From positions 124,001 to 188,000 of the forward strand of contig JAJIRX010000721.1 in NCBI GenBank assembly GCA_023853785.1: 64,000 bases of DNA, in the 5' to 3' direction. The stretch comes from Psilocybe azurescens. Taxonomy: Eukaryota; Basidiomycota; Agaricomycetes; Agaricales; Agrocybaceae. Below are positions 13,030 through 24,854 of the stretch, piece by piece. A program made the position numbers and the translations under genes. Within the stretch, counting starts at the first letter, position 1. Each line of letters starts with the position of its first letter. Under the pieces are notes generated by a model that was not told the origin of the DNA, searched no databases, and worked only from the letters and a program-made list of their open reading frames with translations.

Positions 13030-14927
13030 TCAAATGAGCTGCGACGCGGCGAGATTTTCTCGTAACACTCCATCTCGTACGGTCTCAAGGGTCATCGCAG
13101 TGGCACTGGTATCCTAAAGAAACATATTTTCAAGCCATCTTCCAGAAAAATAACGAGTTAACTCACTGTGACTGTAGTTGGATATATGTATACAGAGCGT
13201 TGCTCAGGAGAATTTTGCTTCTGAATGTCTTTGAACTTTTCACGAAAATCTGAAAGGAGATCTTCAGCACCAATTTTCGATCACAATAAAATGAATAGAA
13301 ACATACATTTGACGACAGGTATAACTTCGTTTGGTCGATCTCCGAAACTGGGTAGGTATTGGTTTACTTTGACGCCCCGCTTTAGTTTCCGACGCAATAG
13401 ATCACATTTGTTGAGGAATAGAATCAACTGTGTTTTAGCTAGCAGCTTGGACGAACAGATGGACGTCCACAGAATGATTGAATCTTCCAATCGATTGACA
13501 GAGGGGTCCTCCTCAAGACGTTGATCGAAAACGGAAACAGGGGACACTGAATATCATAAGTCAGATGGCTATCAAGCACTCGATCGATGCGACGCGTACG
13601 GAAGATAATAACGTTAACGTTGTCGAAATACGGGAGCCATGCAGACCGCTGCAACGATCAATCAGCTCCACAGTAACCTTGAACGATATTGACCACATAA
13701 CATACGCTGGTTCTGCATCCGCCGACATCAAAGATGCGCCATTCCCACCCCGACTCCCTCCCGGCTGAACAAATAGCTGCTTTAGACGCATAACATTACA
13801 GACAAGGTTCGCTCTTACCTTTCGGATTGTCCCATGGCCCCTGTTTGAATATAAGGCGGTGTTCCTGGATGCCAACTGTCCTGAGACGGGCGCGCATGAT
13901 ATCATCATCTGTAACAACGTAGTCTCGAGACGCGACGCGGTCAAGATCGTTCAAGAAGCTATATCATTCATCAGCAAGTTATAATTAGGAGGTGAGATGA
14001 GGAGTCGTACAAGCCCGCAGTGTCATTCAACACCAGTCTTCGCCGCTTTAGCGTCAAACGCACTGTTTTGTCCTCCCAGAGAGCCTTCATGTCGTCCTTA
14101 CATCCGGCAATAGTAGGTGTAGCCGCGTCAATAGCATGACTTGAGGTTTCTCCCTTCTCCCCTGTTTCACGGTTTAGGACTTCTTTCCACGAACGCACGG
14201 AAAACTCGGGTTTCCTTCGAACATTATTGTTGACATCTAATGATTCGAATGGAGTGGCTGACAATGAACCAAAAGCCGGGGCAAGCGGCTCAGTGCCAGC
14301 GCCCAGACGGCGCTTCAATTCTGCGTCAACACCATGCAGAGGCGCCAACCGTATCATGAGGAGTTGATGGCGATCGGTGAACTTCACCGGCTCGACCTCA
14401 CTGACGTCGTCGTGAACAACTAATTGGTCGTCCTCCGAATCCACTGGAACGTCTCCGTTCATCTCGGCTTCGATGACCTTTAGAATGGTGATGATGGAGC
14501 GAACGATGTTTAGCTGAACAACCGAGCGCCAGCCATGACGCTCCTTCTCCCATTCTGCCTGAGCAAAGCGCATGCGGAAGTCTGGCCAGACGCTTGTTGA
14601 GAGCTAGATTTTGTAACGAACCATTCGAACTTACTTTTGAGAGTTGTTGATTTGCCTAATTGCAACAGATACATAAGGTTATTGAACGGTGTATGATACA
14701 GCAACCAAGCTCACCACTCTCTGATTGGCCCAATAGCAGTACTTTTATGACCTTTTGCCCTTCCTAGCTTTAGCCCGCTCCTGTTTGATATCCTCGTCAA
14801 TAGTGTCATTGACTCTTTGTGCATCGAGTTCCCTCTTGAGGCGGGCAGTCTTCTGAGCTGGAGTTTCATCGGCGGGAGGCTGCATGAGTTCATAGAAGGG
14901 GTCCGTGGGTCCAGGTTGGAAACCCAT
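13030..14927 (-). CDS. Atypical fungal G-protein alpha subunit (frame break before P-loop)
   Basis: A GTP-binding signalling subunit that would relay receptor signals at the plasma membrane. The start at 14927 gives MGFQPGPTDPFYELM. The P-loop reads GQSESGKSTTLK and is split by an intron between its Gly and Lys codons. The insert region holds WEKERHGWRSVVQLNIVRS. Later exons give DRVASRDYVVTDDD and RARLRTVGIQEHR (switch I), RIFDVGGCRTS (G3), FLNKCDL (G4) and a final exon ending in ETVRDGVLREN, stop at 13030. The order and motifs match the large-insert G-alpha proteins that are abundant in mushrooms. One A is missing in the run near 14749-14752; adding it reads GKKVIKVLLLGQ. It lacks an MGxxxS-type N-terminus, as expected for this subgroup. 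About eight exons, borders by eye. Confidence 0.85.
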
Positions 14928-16011
14928 GGCGGCGGAGGAGGAGGAGTGGCAGGGATTGAAACCGATGAGAATGATGAGGATATTTGAGAGATTTGATGCT
15001 GCTAGCTTAGTCATCTGAGTGATTCCCAACCACGCACCCAGGGTCAGGAACACTTCCGAAGTAAAGGGTACTCCCCTGCAATACAAATACTCGGTCAATT
15101 ATCGCGGTCACGGACAGTTGCAACACTTTGCAAGGTGTTTCAATGCAATAATAGAGTCGTTAATCAGAGCACTAGACTTGCTCTACTCCTTTACTTGTAC
15201 TTGCATTTTCGATGTTATCAGATATATGGCCGCCGCGCAGCACCACGGAGGTGGATACCTGGATCGGGGTGTCACTAGATATTGGAAATGATCAGTCCCA
15301 TGAGAAAGGTTGCCAGCAGGGGAGTGACAAAATTCCTGAATCTTCAAACACTTGCAAACTCATTCTATTTATTGCCCTTTGACGTAATATGGTATACCAT
15401 CCTTCCCCATTTCGTTTAGAGCGTTCATAGGTGCACAAAGCTGCAATATAAAGGTAGTAACGGGCCATAAGAAGTTGTCCTGATTCACAGTATTGTGGTT
15501 TCTATGAACTTCTTGGGTAAAAGCGTTCGTTGAGGTTGACTGTCAATCCATCTTACCGTCACAGTGGAATGACCAATGAGTGGCCGGGAATAGCGTTAAT
15601 AGAATCCGATAGAATAGGATTAACCATTCAGCCAATCCGATCGAAATCGGTCAGCTCCCGAGTCCGTCAGTCCCTGGGACAATGTTCATAATGAACATCT
15701 AAACGCACGTTGAAAGGGGATCATCACTAACATATCGTTAATAGTTACCAAAATACAACTAGAATACCAGAATAGTAGGACAGCTCAACAAGACAGAACC
15801 AAACGGCGAGAGATAAACTCCAGAGCTGACAGAAGTTTCTTCTTGTTAATCCGATCTTCCAACCCATACAGACCCACACACAGAGGAAAATCAAACTTGT
15901 CCTCGGTCGGCGCCAGTGTTGAATTTGGTTGCCAGTGAAATTTCATTGGGTGTGGCAATGATGTCACTAACGAGGAATGTCGAAATGGAACCGATTCAGA
16001 AAAAATTAATA
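14928..16011. other. Intergenic, no gene seen
   Basis: 5' flank of the G-alpha gene and 3' flank of aquaglyceroporin 2. No ORF of interest. The alternative last exon of the aquaporin, ending at 15891, would fall here. Confidence 0.45.
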
Positions 16012-17612
16012 TCATGGAAACAAATGAACATACAGTTGCTGAGCATCCACAACTTCGCCGGTATTGTACAGAAAGATGTCGTACACGGCTGCGGCCACCT
16101 GCGCGCCCAGAATAGAAGCTAGAATAGGACACCACAGCCAGTACTGACTGGAAGTGTACGGGAAAAGCCGTCAATTTCATAACCCTTACGGTAAAATATT
16201 TGACTCAAAGCATCATGGAAGGAGTCTGGAAGAGTGCGAGAGAGCACCCATTTCCTTCCGGGTCCGCCACCCCTGAAATATACGATCTTATCCAGTAGAG
16301 TTGCGACTCACTTCCTGTATGTATAGACCTGTCGTCCATATCCCACCATTGAGAGGAACAAGCGAGGACCGAAGTCGCGGGCGGGGTTAAACGAAAAGGC
16401 TGGAAAAAATAGAATTCGTTCAGTCCGACTACACGGTAATTTGGAAATAGAACAGGCAATGAAAAGTAGCCCCGACGTACCTGTTTGCATGCCCAGGGAG
16501 GCACCAAGGCCAAGCAGCGTCAAAAAGAGTACGAGGGGGAGGAGTCCGCGTGGCGGTGCTGCATTATTGTTCTTATCCGTAGCCGCCATGATCACAAACG
16601 CAAGCACCGCCGTCCCCAGAAATTCAGAGAAAAAGCACGAGACGGCAGTCATGTAGTCAAGCTGATCGTCTCGATTGAGTTATTTTGCTTGCATAACAGA
16701 TAAGGATCGACAGCTTGGTAGCTGGTTGCTTACTGCAAAACTTGAAAAGAATCCTGCTGTTGCTAATGTCCGCGAGTTTCGACCCCCTTCGAAGATGTCA
16801 ATGGCATGGATGTACTGCGAGTACACTAACCCAGCACCCACAACCCCGCCCATGGTCTGAGCAAGGATGTAAACTGGATATAGGTCAGTCAAGGTACCTG
16901 GCGAAAGATCAGGCTGATGAGCAACTCACTGGGCACCCTCTTCCATGGGAAACCCCTCCTAGCAGCTAACGCTAAAGTGATCTGGTCACCAAGAACAAAA
17001 ACGGTGGTCAATAACTTCGTAAAAAGCCAGAGTCATATGCACGCCAAATGTACCGCTGGATTGACATGTCCGCCTGAGATTCCACCACAAATCCAAACCG
17101 CCATAGCCAGTCCTATTCGTTCCACAGTAATATCAGATAAGCAACAGAAGAGAGAGGCGAAAAACTTTTCTCTCACCGATACCCCAGCCAAAATTAGTTG
17201 AAATGTATTCCTTATATATATCTTAGTAAGTCCACCAGAACAACGAGATAACATCAACGAAGACTTACGCCTTTTGGGGAAGGAGACACTTTCGGATTGG
17301 TGGATAGAGTAGCCTGGGCATCAGCGCCAGCGCCAAAGATAACAAATACGGCCATAGCAAGGAATTCTGCCATAGGTGCACGTATTGCATTCCTGGTCGG
17401 CAGTAAGGACGAGTCAATAGTATTCAGACATGCAAAATAGATTTGTGGTACCTTATTCTTAGCAGGGTGTTTGTTCTCTTGTAATGAGGTGGTTGGTCCA
17501 TTAACTCTGGAACAGTTGTCTCGTCAATACCAGGAGTCGATACGGTTGCCTTGGAGCTATTCGACAGCATATGGCGTCTTGATAAGGCGGGATGCGAGCC
17601 TATAGAGGGCAT
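16012..17612 (-). CDS. Aquaglyceroporin (MIP family), paralog 2
   Basis: A second channel of the same family. The start at 17612 gives [15 protein letters not shown], followed after an intron by [20 protein letters not shown]. The first pore box reads [11 protein letters not shown] and an intron again falls directly after it, then [15 protein letters not shown]. Further segments are [32 protein letters not shown], the second pore box [10 protein letters not shown], and [20 protein letters not shown]. The C-terminal tail is uncertain: reading on from DAQQL gives a stop at 16012, while using a GTATGT donor and a later acceptor would end the gene at 15891. It shares residue pattern and intron position with the plus-strand paralog at 5.1-6.6 kb. 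Confidence 0.86.
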
Positions 17613-19159
17613 TGTTATGAAGTTATCGGTTCGCTCACAGTTAGGAAAGAGAAAGAAAATGTATCAGTCTTTCCTGCCAGCAAAAGGTCCTCTTAAATGC
17701 TTTGTCTTTGCAATACAAGCTGTCTATGAAGCAGACAGACGGCCCACATCCTGCATTCTGTAGTGTTCTATCGGAACTCCGGTAAAGCCTCCATACGGTC
17801 CAAGATCTCAATCATACAAAGTCGAGGGTTGCCATAAATATGTCTTCAGAGCGAGGATGGTCTGATCATCCGACAGCTTGCAGCATACGAAGACGTCCGT
17901 ACAAGGTGCACGATTGCTCCTGATTGTCAAATACAAGAGACATTGGTAGGAATAGCGGCATGAGTCTATAATGATTTGGAGAGCCACAAATCCATTTGCA
18001 AGTTGTGCTGCCTCAACGAGACGCCTCATATCTACCCCGCACTAATCATTGAAGAATCTCCCAAATTTTGAGTTTATTGAACATATATGCTCAGTCGAAT
18101 CAGTGTGGAATCGATTTCAACAACGCCGTAGCACAGACAATAATAGCACAAAAGCACCGCCGACGCACCCCCTGTCATGCAACTTGGCTGCTGCTTGGAA
18201 AGGGGTTGTCAATTATCCGATTCCCGACCCGAGGTCCTAGGTCCAGAAAATGACGGCCACGCGAGGTTGCCTAAGAGATCGAGCTTCAGCTTTGAGCTCG
18301 CCACAGTGCAGCAAATCGAGCGGTGTCCATACCTCAAGGCTATAAAAGAATCGCTGAAGCGCATAACAAACGAGGCACTATATTCCGAGAGAGTGCTAGC
18401 AGTGAGTCAGACACCCAGGGCTCCGGCTGGCGAGACATACAAGGAAGTCAACCTCATCGCATAAGTCACAGCTAAAGTTGAAAGCTCGCATGGCTCGGGT
18501 GACCAGGCGAATATTCGTGCCCTGGGCCTTTCGTTCCAGCTGTTAATCGCGTGGCAGATTTCGTGGACTCAACTCCGGCTTATTCCTGTGAAAATATCTA
18601 CGCAAGCGACGAGCTAGTGTTCCCAGTGTCTGGCGGGCTCATGCAAGGTACGATCATGATTGTCGGCGGCCGGTGCAAAATATATGTGGGTTTTCGCGAA
18701 TGTGACCCGCAATTTCAGGAGTTTTCTAATCCGATGTGAGACGGTGTGTGTCAGTGAAGCTTTTCTTTAGAATTCCAGTTTCATTGAAGGGTCGTACTGT
18801 GTAGTATACAGTGCCTCCGACAGCAAGGTGCCTTACAAGCTGCCTACAAGTCAGAGAACGTGGAACTTGAGTTGCCAGAGGGGCGCCTTCAATGGCGACG
18901 ACGTATATGGTGCGATCAACCACTTCCAAGAGTACATTTCCGATTATTGAGGACACGAAAGTTGGTGTTTGTGGTAGAAGGCAACACAAGGTAGATGATT
19001 AAGGAAGAAGTAGGCTCGGGTCGTGCCAAGTCGGCCATCAGTAGGCTCAGAACCAAACACAACACAATATAAATGACGACGAGCTCAATCCGGCGCCATG
19101 CTTTTCCTGTGAACGCGGTCTCTTTCTTGGTCATCCCCGACACTTGTCATCTACCAGTC
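17613..19159. other. Intergenic, no convincing gene
   Basis: Short ORFs only, including a 95-codon frame at 18177-18464 and opposing frames at 18726-19143. None has a recognisable domain. Confidence 0.4.
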
Positions 19160-19589
19160 ATGTCTGTCGGTACACCAAGTCGTCAGGCCATATTGAGCCT
19201 GTACCATAACATGCTGCGCACGTCGCAATCTTTCAGCTCGTACAACTTCCGAGAATACTTTGTGCGCCGCACAAAGGATACTTTCCGGGCCATCCAGGTG
19301 AGAATCGTTAACTTGTTATATCAGCAATAGAGTTCTCAGAACAGGCTTAATATCCCCTCTGCAATACTTCACCCATATTTACAATCGCTGATGCTGGTTT
19401 ATCCTTCTCTTGTAGAATGAATCGGACCCGGAACGAGTTCGCTCGTTATACTCTGACGCCGTCAGAGAAAGCACTGTTCTCCGTCGAAGTGCTATCGTCA
19501 ACCAGCTATACGGTGGTTGGAAGCTCACCATTGAGGTCGAGGATGCGCAGAAACAGCCAGACGCGACATTGCAGAGGGCTGATTCATAG
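19160..19589 (+). CDS. ISD11: ISD11/LYRM4, partner of the mitochondrial cysteine desulfurase
   Basis: A small mitochondrial protein that binds and stabilises the cysteine desulfurase Nfs1 during iron-sulfur cluster assembly (family knowledge). Two exons: the first, from the ATG at 19160, holds ILSLYHNMLR and YNFREYFVRRTKDTFR; the intron starts GTGAGA after the AIQ codons and ends TTGTAG; the second holds NESDPERVRSLY, LRRSAIVNQLYGGWKL and a stop at 19587-19589. The total of about 95 residues fits the family. The LYR signature is LYH here (yeast Isd11 has LYK, so that position varies). The FREYF block is intact. Confidence 0.88.
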
Positions 19590-19909
19590 ACAAATGTCAC
19601 GAGGGAACCTTGGACACGGCATGGACTAGACTGGGCAAGGGATGTTCTGCAGGGGTTTTCCATATCACGTATGGAAGGAGACACGAAGCTTCAATTTGGT
19701 TTTCAAGGAGTTTCTTTTTCAAGACGAACCTATCTTTGCATCATCGGGGCGGCGCGGAGCAGAAAATCTGTACAGAGTGGTGTAACGTATTATTAGCGAT
19801 TGTCAGAGTTGCCATTTCCCGATCTGAGGAGATATAGACCTTTAGAGGATTCGGCAGAGTGGGGCAGATTGCCATGAGTGTTTTTATGTATTTAGAAACA
19901 GTCTTTTCA

Positions 19910-20559
19910 TTACGATGTCTTAGTCGAATCACTATCGTCCTTACCATCCGAACCCGAACTGCTGCTACCCTTGCTCCATAAACGCCAGCCCTCGCTGTTC
20001 TTGACAGCCTCCGAGGTTTTCTCTTGCTCCTTTACTTTCTCTTCCTTTGGTTTGTTCAGCGTCGGACCCTTAACCGTCATTTTCCCGCTCATCCCCACCG
20101 CTTCCTCCTGATTCGTCGCCTCCTCCGCGTTGCGCATCCGCTCCTCGAACTCCAGCTTCTCCTGCGCCTTCTTCTGCGCCTGGCTTTCAGTTACCGAAGG
20201 GCCGGCTGTCTCAGATGTCGACTCTACCCCAAAATTCTTCTTCATCCATTCCCGACCCCAGGTGGAACCCAAGAGCAGAGCAACGACGGTCACGCCTTGC
20301 AGGCCGACGCGAGCCCGCAGCCAATAGTTCATGTCTTTGGGTTTTCCGGCACGTAGCTTCACAGCGGACATAAACAGAGCGCCGCATGTCGCGATACATC
20401 CTAACACGCAGAGAGTAAGTTCTCCGGTATGGAATATGTATGAGCAAAAGTGCGGGCGTACGCACCAAGTGGCACCCATGGATTTTCCTTGAATTTACGC
20501 GCAAACTTGTCACTCCATGTTTCGAGAGGGTCCTGATATTTTCCAGCGGGTGTTGACAT
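19910..20559 (-). CDS. RCF1: Respiratory supercomplex factor 1, HIG1-domain protein
   Basis: An inner-membrane mitochondrial protein that helps bring complexes III and IV together. The start at 20559 gives MSTPAGKYQDPLETW and FARKFKENPWVPLG, then a short intron (GTGCGT..TTAG), then CIATCGALFMSAVKLRAGK with helix 1. NYWLRARVGLQGVTVVALLLG is the conserved HIG1 loop and helix 2. The C-terminal 100 residues are a charged coiled-coil-like tail (QAQKKAQEKLEFEERMRNAE) ending in Ser/Asp-rich sequence, longer than in animal HIG1 proteins but usual for fungal Rcf1. The frame is intact. It converges with ISD11 (3' ends 320 bases apart). Confidence 0.9.
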
Positions 20560-20700
20560 GTTGTTTGATTGCGAGGCAGCTTGGTTCACTTCAGCTGGTT
20601 ACGATCTCGAATGTAGGCAGTGATGTTCTACTGTGCTTAGAGACGACCTGATTGAAATGGCGCTCAATGCATCATTGAGAAGGTATAGGTCGAGTAGAGC

Positions 20701-20919
20701 TCACGAGTGACTGGTACTCAATCGAGTGTATTCCAATAACACTGACCTCTGCGAGCAAGCTTGAAACCTCAAGGCCTCACGAATGTTGAGGAAATTGTCG
20801 GGGTGTGTGGGCGGAAGCAAGCCGTGGCGGAGGATCGCTGCGGCGGCGTTGCTCGTCGCATTACCCTTTTGGAAACTAAAGAATTTTCTGATCATTGTGG
20901 TCAACATCGTGCTTTCCAC
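20701..20919 (-). CDS. Possible small gene or first exon, unknown
   Basis: A 72-codon frame just upstream of RCF1 on the same strand. The first 53 residues look protein-like (MIRKFFSFQKGN, then AAAAILRHGLLPPTHPDN), with a basic, Arg/Lys/Phe start that would suit a mitochondrial presequence. A GTCAGT donor follows the codons for ACSQR, but no clear downstream exon could be chosen. Family not recognised. Confidence 0.3.
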   Translation of the reverse strand: MESTMLTTMIRKFFSFQKGNATSNAAAAILRHGLLPPTHPDNFLNIREALRFQACSQRSVLLEYTRLSTSHS

Positions 20920-21222
20920 TGAAGCAACGGTAATATTCTGACAAAAAATAACAAGATATACTACAGACTATAAAGTCGTATCATAGATATACAGCCAACC
21001 TACAATTTACGTAGTTCCATCATCCATGATTGTCCAATAGAAAAAATGATTGGATTGCTATCGAACAAGCATCGATATCCAGAACCTCCATCCACAGAGT
21101 ATCCTCTCCGATCTAAAAAAATAGACCAAGCACTTCCTGACTATGTACAGGGTATTTTTCGGCGGAATCATCCAAAGACCAATGCGCAAGTGGTTCGCCA
21201 TGGGTGCGGGATGGGGATCTGA

Positions 21223-21637
21223 TCATCCTCCGTGCAACGTCGAAATGAACACGACCTCATCGCCGTTTTTCAGCTGATATTCGCCCTCTCCCTCCAACTC
21301 CCAGTCTGTGTCATTAATTAGGACTAAAATCCCTGGTCGCCTGCGAAGTACCATCGTCGTCGTCAGTCAAAAACCTGATCAAACTTAATTCCTGAACCCA
21401 CACAGTATTCTTCTCCATGAACAGCTCCACCCGTTCTTTCAGCATATGATCTTTCATATGATGTATCAGATAATCCACATCCACGTCCTTCGTCTCCTTG
21501 TCTGCCAGATTTGCTTCAGCGTCCGTCGTGTTGTCGGTAGGAACCACGGAAGGAATGTCGACGCGGTACGATCGTTTATTCTCAAAGAGCAATTCGAGAC
21601 CGCCTCCGAATTCAATTTTGATTGAGATGGTATTCAT
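21223..21637 (-). CDS. URM1: Ubiquitin-related modifier 1
   Basis: A ubiquitin-fold sulfur carrier used in tRNA wobble-uridine thiolation and as a protein modifier. The start at 21637 gives [21 protein letters not shown]. An intron with donor GTGGGT and acceptor GCAG joins NTV to [17 protein letters not shown]. The end is [10 protein letters not shown] followed by a stop at 21223-21225; the terminal Gly-Gly is the residue pair that is activated as a thiocarboxylate. Both exons are intact and the length of about 115 residues fits. The middle carries an insert rich in Asp/Thr ([19 protein letters not shown]) relative to yeast. Confidence 0.92.
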
Positions 21638-22444
21638 CTTGGAGGTTTTTGGTATAAAAGGAAGGCTGGGCGATGAAATGAGTGTGGGGTGGTGGAAGAG
21701 GCGGAGGTACAGGCGCGACTTGGCCAGCCTACGATTAGATTCGATTCGGGATCGGGATCTACCGACAAGGCATGTGATCTTTGTTATTAGCGCGTCGCGT
21801 TAAGGATAGGGATGAACATGTCAAATTTGTCGAAACGATGCTCATTTCTTCTAGGCATATGTCATTGTCAATGAACAGTAGTTTAGCTTCATTTATTAAT
21901 TGTAGATAAGTGAAGAGATGCATTTATGAATATTATTGTTGAGAGAAATCGTTCATACAACGAGAACAATACATTATTTAATCTTTGACTTTACTAACTA
22001 CCATTCTGGTACATGCCACTTCCTATTTTTCTGGGGCCTTGGCAACTCCCTATGCATATTCATTATTCCATCTACTTAGGTGCTTAAGCGAGGCCCAGAC
22101 CCAAACACGATAACGTGACCTCGACGTGAATTGCTGACTCCGCAGACTGTGTTTCTTATTCTGTGCCACAATGGCCCATCAGTCCAATTGATATGTAGGC
22201 TCTTTCTAAGTAAGATAGGATGCATGTAAGATCCACAAACATCAGCACCGACCGATTTTGAAGCCATATCAAAACTAAGAGGCCATTAAGGAAATACACG
22301 GACTATGTCGTGACTGATTTATAACGAATCCTACCCTGGAAAAGCCCTGAAAACCAAAGTGTCACAGTCAGGTAACAACATATGATGTTTATGGATGTGC
22401 CCTATCTTAGTCTTTCACTGAACACTCTTTTGACTCGTTCCACT
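21638..22444. other. Intergenic between URM1 and FunK1 copy B
   Basis: Shared upstream region of the two divergent genes. Apart from the repeat at 21731-21787, nothing is recognised. Confidence 0.5.
21731..21787 (+). repeat. Short dispersed repeat, copy 1 (near URM1)
   Basis: About 55 bases resembling 27749-27812 in the same orientation. Shared cores include GATTAGATTCG-type sequence, GGGATCT, GACAAG and CATGTGATCTTT. Here it is in the URM1 upstream region; the other copy is between the two SEC11 arms. Confidence 0.6.
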
Positions 22445-24854
22445 ATGTCTGATTCTGTTCAACATGATGTTGCTCCAGAAACTCCCAAATAGAACAAGCT
22501 TACCAACGCAGTCGTCGGCAGCGCGTCTGGACCATCCAAACCTGATCAACCAAAGTTCATCAGCACTCCAATTATCCGCAAGCTCTCCGGAAATCCCAAC
22601 ACGAAGAAGTCACTACTCACGTTTACATGGATCCAGCCCTCAAGGAAGAGCTCTTTGAGAGCCAGTTACTCAACGTCCCTGGATTCGTTGAACATCTATT
22701 CCCCGACAAACTCTTCCCTGTTCCATTTGCCAAACTCGAGGAAGCGGTTCGCAAAAACATTGGAACGTGCGATTGGAAGATTGGAAAGGCTACAGCGCAC
22801 TCTTCTCAACGACATCGGCTGCCGATAGGAAACTAGGTGCTGGTGAAACTGCCCTCTCAGGCTTCTTCAACAACATCGGTAAGACCCTCGTCAAAGCCTG
22901 TCGCACTGCTGACAAGTCATACCAACCGTTCTCCAAACGACATTGGGTTAGTAATAGCAACAAGCCCATGTCCGGAGGTCCTCAGGCTAAGTGGAAGCCG
23001 GACGTTTGCTTCGTCAAGGAAGGACAAGAAGCGACATGGATGTCGACCTTGGTCACTGCTGAGCTCAAATCGAAGGCATCGGACGCTAGCAAGGCCCTAA
23101 TGCAGCTGACCAACAGCGCATTTATGATATTCTCGACACAGGACGAACGTCGTTTTCACATTGGCGTGTCAGTTTGTCACACCTATGTTTGCGTTTACGT
23201 ATTCGATCGTTCAGGGGTTATTGGCTCCAACAGGTTCCATCTTAGAAATAATCCAGTCCTGCTCATTCGGCTACTAGCTGGACTGACCTTGACCGATGTT
23301 GATGCGATAGGCTTCGATTCGTCGATCCTTCATCACGAAGATGGGACTCGGAGTGTCACTGTGGCTGGCCTTGAGTATCAGCTTCTCAAAACGTTGTTTA
23401 TCAGCAATTCTATTCGTGGGAGAGGCACCGTCTGCTGGCAAGCTCGTCTTGGAGGCTCCGACTATGTGATCAAGAACACCTGGACGGATGTCTCCAGAAT
23501 GAAGACCGAGGCTGACATTATGCGGATGGCTAGCGAAGTGGAAGGAATCGCACATCTTGTCGCTGATGAGATTGTTAAGCACAATGGAGAGGATGACAGC
23601 ACATCCACGATTCGTTCATTACTTCCCAAGTTAGAAGACTACTACCGACGACACTGGTACGATAAGTTAGAAGTCCGGGTACATCGTCGGCTTGTCACCT
23701 CACCAGTTGCTGAAAGTTTGGCACATTTCAAAAGCAAGAAGGAACTATTAACGGTTCTTATTGATGCAATCGAAGGTATGCATTTTTCAAGTTCAAGGGC
23801 TGTCCACTTGTTTCCAACGCCACCTTTCTCATGCTATTTATCTAGTCCATGCACTCTTGGTCGAGAAACATATCCTTCACCGAGACATTAGCATGGCCAA
23901 TGTCATGATATATCGTCCACCAGCGGCTACAACCTTGGATGAGGAGGCTAAAAATGAGTCCAGAAGTATCTCAACCAGCGCCGACGTAGTCGATGACGCT
24001 CCCTCGACTTCCTCTGATCCTGAACAAGCAGAGATTTCAGCCAAAGGCATTCTAATTGATCTTGACTATGCATTGGTAACCCATGATGAATCCGGGAAAG
24101 AGACCCGAAGAGAAGTCAACGCGACCGGACATCGCACAGTGAGCAAATCTTTCTGTGTCTATATTTTCTAGTTAACGACGAGTTTGCATAGGGCACATTG
24201 CCATTCATGGCAATAGATATTCTCATGAGCCTGGTTCCAGGAGAGGAGCATCAAGCACATCACGACATCGAATCCTTTTTCTACATCCTTCTTTGGATTA
24301 TGCTTCAATATGCTGGTCCTGGTGGCATCGAAAGACAAGACATTAATATCGAATCCTTCGGCACGATCGAGGGATGGATACATGGAAATTCTATAGAAGA
24401 GATAGGCATAAACAAAGCAAACTCGATGATGACCATCATGCCTGCAATATTCAAAAAAGGCGTCATCAATCTATGCACACCTTACTTTCAAGATTTAACT
24501 CCCTGCCTAGAAGAACTGCGTCAAATGATATTCATTACGGGCAATCAGGGCCCTTCGAAGCCCACCCATCAAGATATCATTGCAATCCTCCGAAAAGCAT
24601 TGATCGGGCTACCCGACGACGACAACTGGTCTCGGGACAATGATCCCGCTGGCTATGGACCTGTTGGCGGAAAGCGAAAACTCGAAACTTTCCAAGAAGT
24701 CCAAGAAGATGATGAAGACCAAGATGTATTTCTTCCGGCGTCGCCTCTTGCAGGGCGGAGTAAACGTGCTAAGACTGCACCGTCAAGGGTATACAGGACC
24801 CCTTCCAGAAAGTCAGCTAGGATACAGAGCATGTCGCTACAACGCCCAAACTAA
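22445..24854 (+). CDS. FunK1-family fungal protein kinase, copy B (early frame breaks)
   Basis: Closest of the three copies to a working kinase. From 22767 the frame is continuous through KGYSALFSTTSAADRK, VYVFDRSGVIGS and TWTDVSRMKTEADIM up to IDAIEG, where an intron begins (GTATGC..TCTAG). The next exon holds the catalytic loop HRDISMANVM and ILIDLDYALVTHDE; a second intron precedes GTLPFMAIDILMS. The end is basic (SPLAGRSKRAKT, TPSRKSARIQS), stop near 24854. Problems are confined to the first 330 bases: an in-frame TAG at 22490 only 15 codons after the ATG at 22445, a slip near 22590 before VYMDPALKEE, and a missing base near 22765 before WKGYSAL. Translation could instead begin at 22627. 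Substrate unknown. Confidence 0.78.
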
